A DNA stretch of 14,576 nucleotides from Candidatus Adiutrix sp. (GTDB taxonomy: Bacteria > Desulfobacterota > Desulfarculia > Adiutricales > Adiutricaceae): positions 1 to 14,576 of the forward strand of contig JAITVE010000359.1 in NCBI GenBank assembly GCA_031285975.1, read 5' to 3'. A program made the position numbers and the translations under genes. Positions 14,162-14,576 of the stretch are shown here, one piece after another; the first letter of the stretch is position 1, and each line of letters begins with the position of its first letter. The notes beneath the pieces are model-generated. The model was not told the DNA's origin and did not search any database. It worked only from the letters and a program-made list of their open reading frames with translations.

Positions 14162-14576
14162 TGCACAGTCCTAAAATCTTTACCCTTTGGCTAGCGTTGA
14201 TTTTAACGGTAATGCTGACCGCCGCCGCCCCTATTCAGGCCCAGGAAAAACATCTCCGGGTCATCAGCCTCTACGCGGCCCACACCGAGATTTTGCTGCG
14301 GCTGGGGGCGCGGGACAACCTCATCGGCCTGTCGGGCCAGGAAACTTACGCCGGGCCGGAAACCGAGGGCTGGAAGCGCCCGCCGGTGTTCAGCATCCGC
14401 GACGACGTGGAAAAATTCCTGGCGGCCAAGCCCGATTACATTCTGGTGCGGCCCATGCACATGGCTTCCGGCAGCCGCCTGATGGAGACGCTGAAACGTT
14501 CCGGCGTTAAAGTCTACGCGGCCCAGGTGGTGCACGCGGACGATCTGTACACATACTGGCGCGACCTGGCGGCCTT
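14158..14576 (+). CDS. ABC importer periplasmic binding protein, partial
   Basis: This reading frame runs off the right edge; 139 codons are visible. It starts at the ATG in the ATGA overlap (14158) or the adjacent ATG at 14161, behind GGAAAGGGGG. A signal peptide (KIFTLWLALILTVMLTAAAPIQA, split about residues 6-28) has a likely cleavage before QEKHLRV. The mature start, RVISLYAAHTEILLRLGARDNLIGLSG, is the usual first lobe of the class III (BtuF/FhuD-like) binding proteins. FSIRDDVEKFLAAKPDYILVRPMHM matches the 'd.E.i.alkPDlvl' segment of that family. It is probably exported but not lipid-anchored, since no lipobox cysteine is visible. The ligand (siderophore, heme, cobalamin or other) is undetermined. 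Confidence 0.88.
   Translation, partial: MMHSPKIFTLWLALILTVMLTAAAPIQAQEKHLRVISLYAAHTEILLRLGARDNLIGLSGQETYAGPETEGWKRPPVFSIRDDVEKFLAAKPDYILVRPMHMASGSRLMETLKRSGVKVYAAQVVHADDLYTYWRDLAA

Overview
The window is GC-rich (roughly 60-65% by eye) and densely coded. Lipoprotein and secretion signals, a PlsB-type acyltransferase and a FecCD-type importer with a secreted binding protein indicate a Gram-negative bacterium. The gene styles (GluRS sequence, zinc-ribbon/DUF3426 proteins after hpt, EGC1-type cysteine desulfurase) resemble Desulfobacterota (deltaproteobacteria). That placement is an inference from family resemblance, not from a marker gene.

Layout. (1) 1-219 has no gene but holds several inverted repeats and a diverged direct repeat. 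(2) 247-1242 (+): two small unrelated lipoproteins, the second clearly AT-richer than the rest of the window. (3) 1267-4681 (-): a compact operon of gltX, a divergent quinolinate-synthase (NadA) homologue that keeps the three cluster cysteines but has lost several catalytic residues, and an overlapping class-V aminotransferase/cysteine desulfurase. (4) 4847-5314 (+): a small two-helix membrane protein resembling DUF202, transcribed divergently from gltX. (5) 5369-6006 (-): a Phd/PIN toxin-antitoxin pair with a promoter and two palindromes that could be its operator. (6) 6192 to the right edge (+): a co-directional run of eight tightly spaced or overlapping genes behind a good sigma70-type promoter. 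It contains hpt, a zinc-ribbon transmembrane DUF3426 protein, two exported DUF3426 proteins (four domain copies in total), an 816-residue PlsB-like acyltransferase fused to a degenerate GpsA-like module, and a FecCD/BtuC-type importer (permease, ATPase and the start of the binding protein, which is cut by the window end).

Most unusual points: the NadA-like Fe-S protein coupled by overlap to a cysteine desulfurase, which looks like a new Fe-S or sulfur-transfer function rather than NAD synthesis; the acyltransferase fused to a GpsA-like domain in which both catalytic lysines are replaced; and the recent tandem amplification of DUF3426 domains, in which the zinc ribbon and membrane anchor were lost and signal peptides gained. 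All of this is from reading the sequence; no database search was run.
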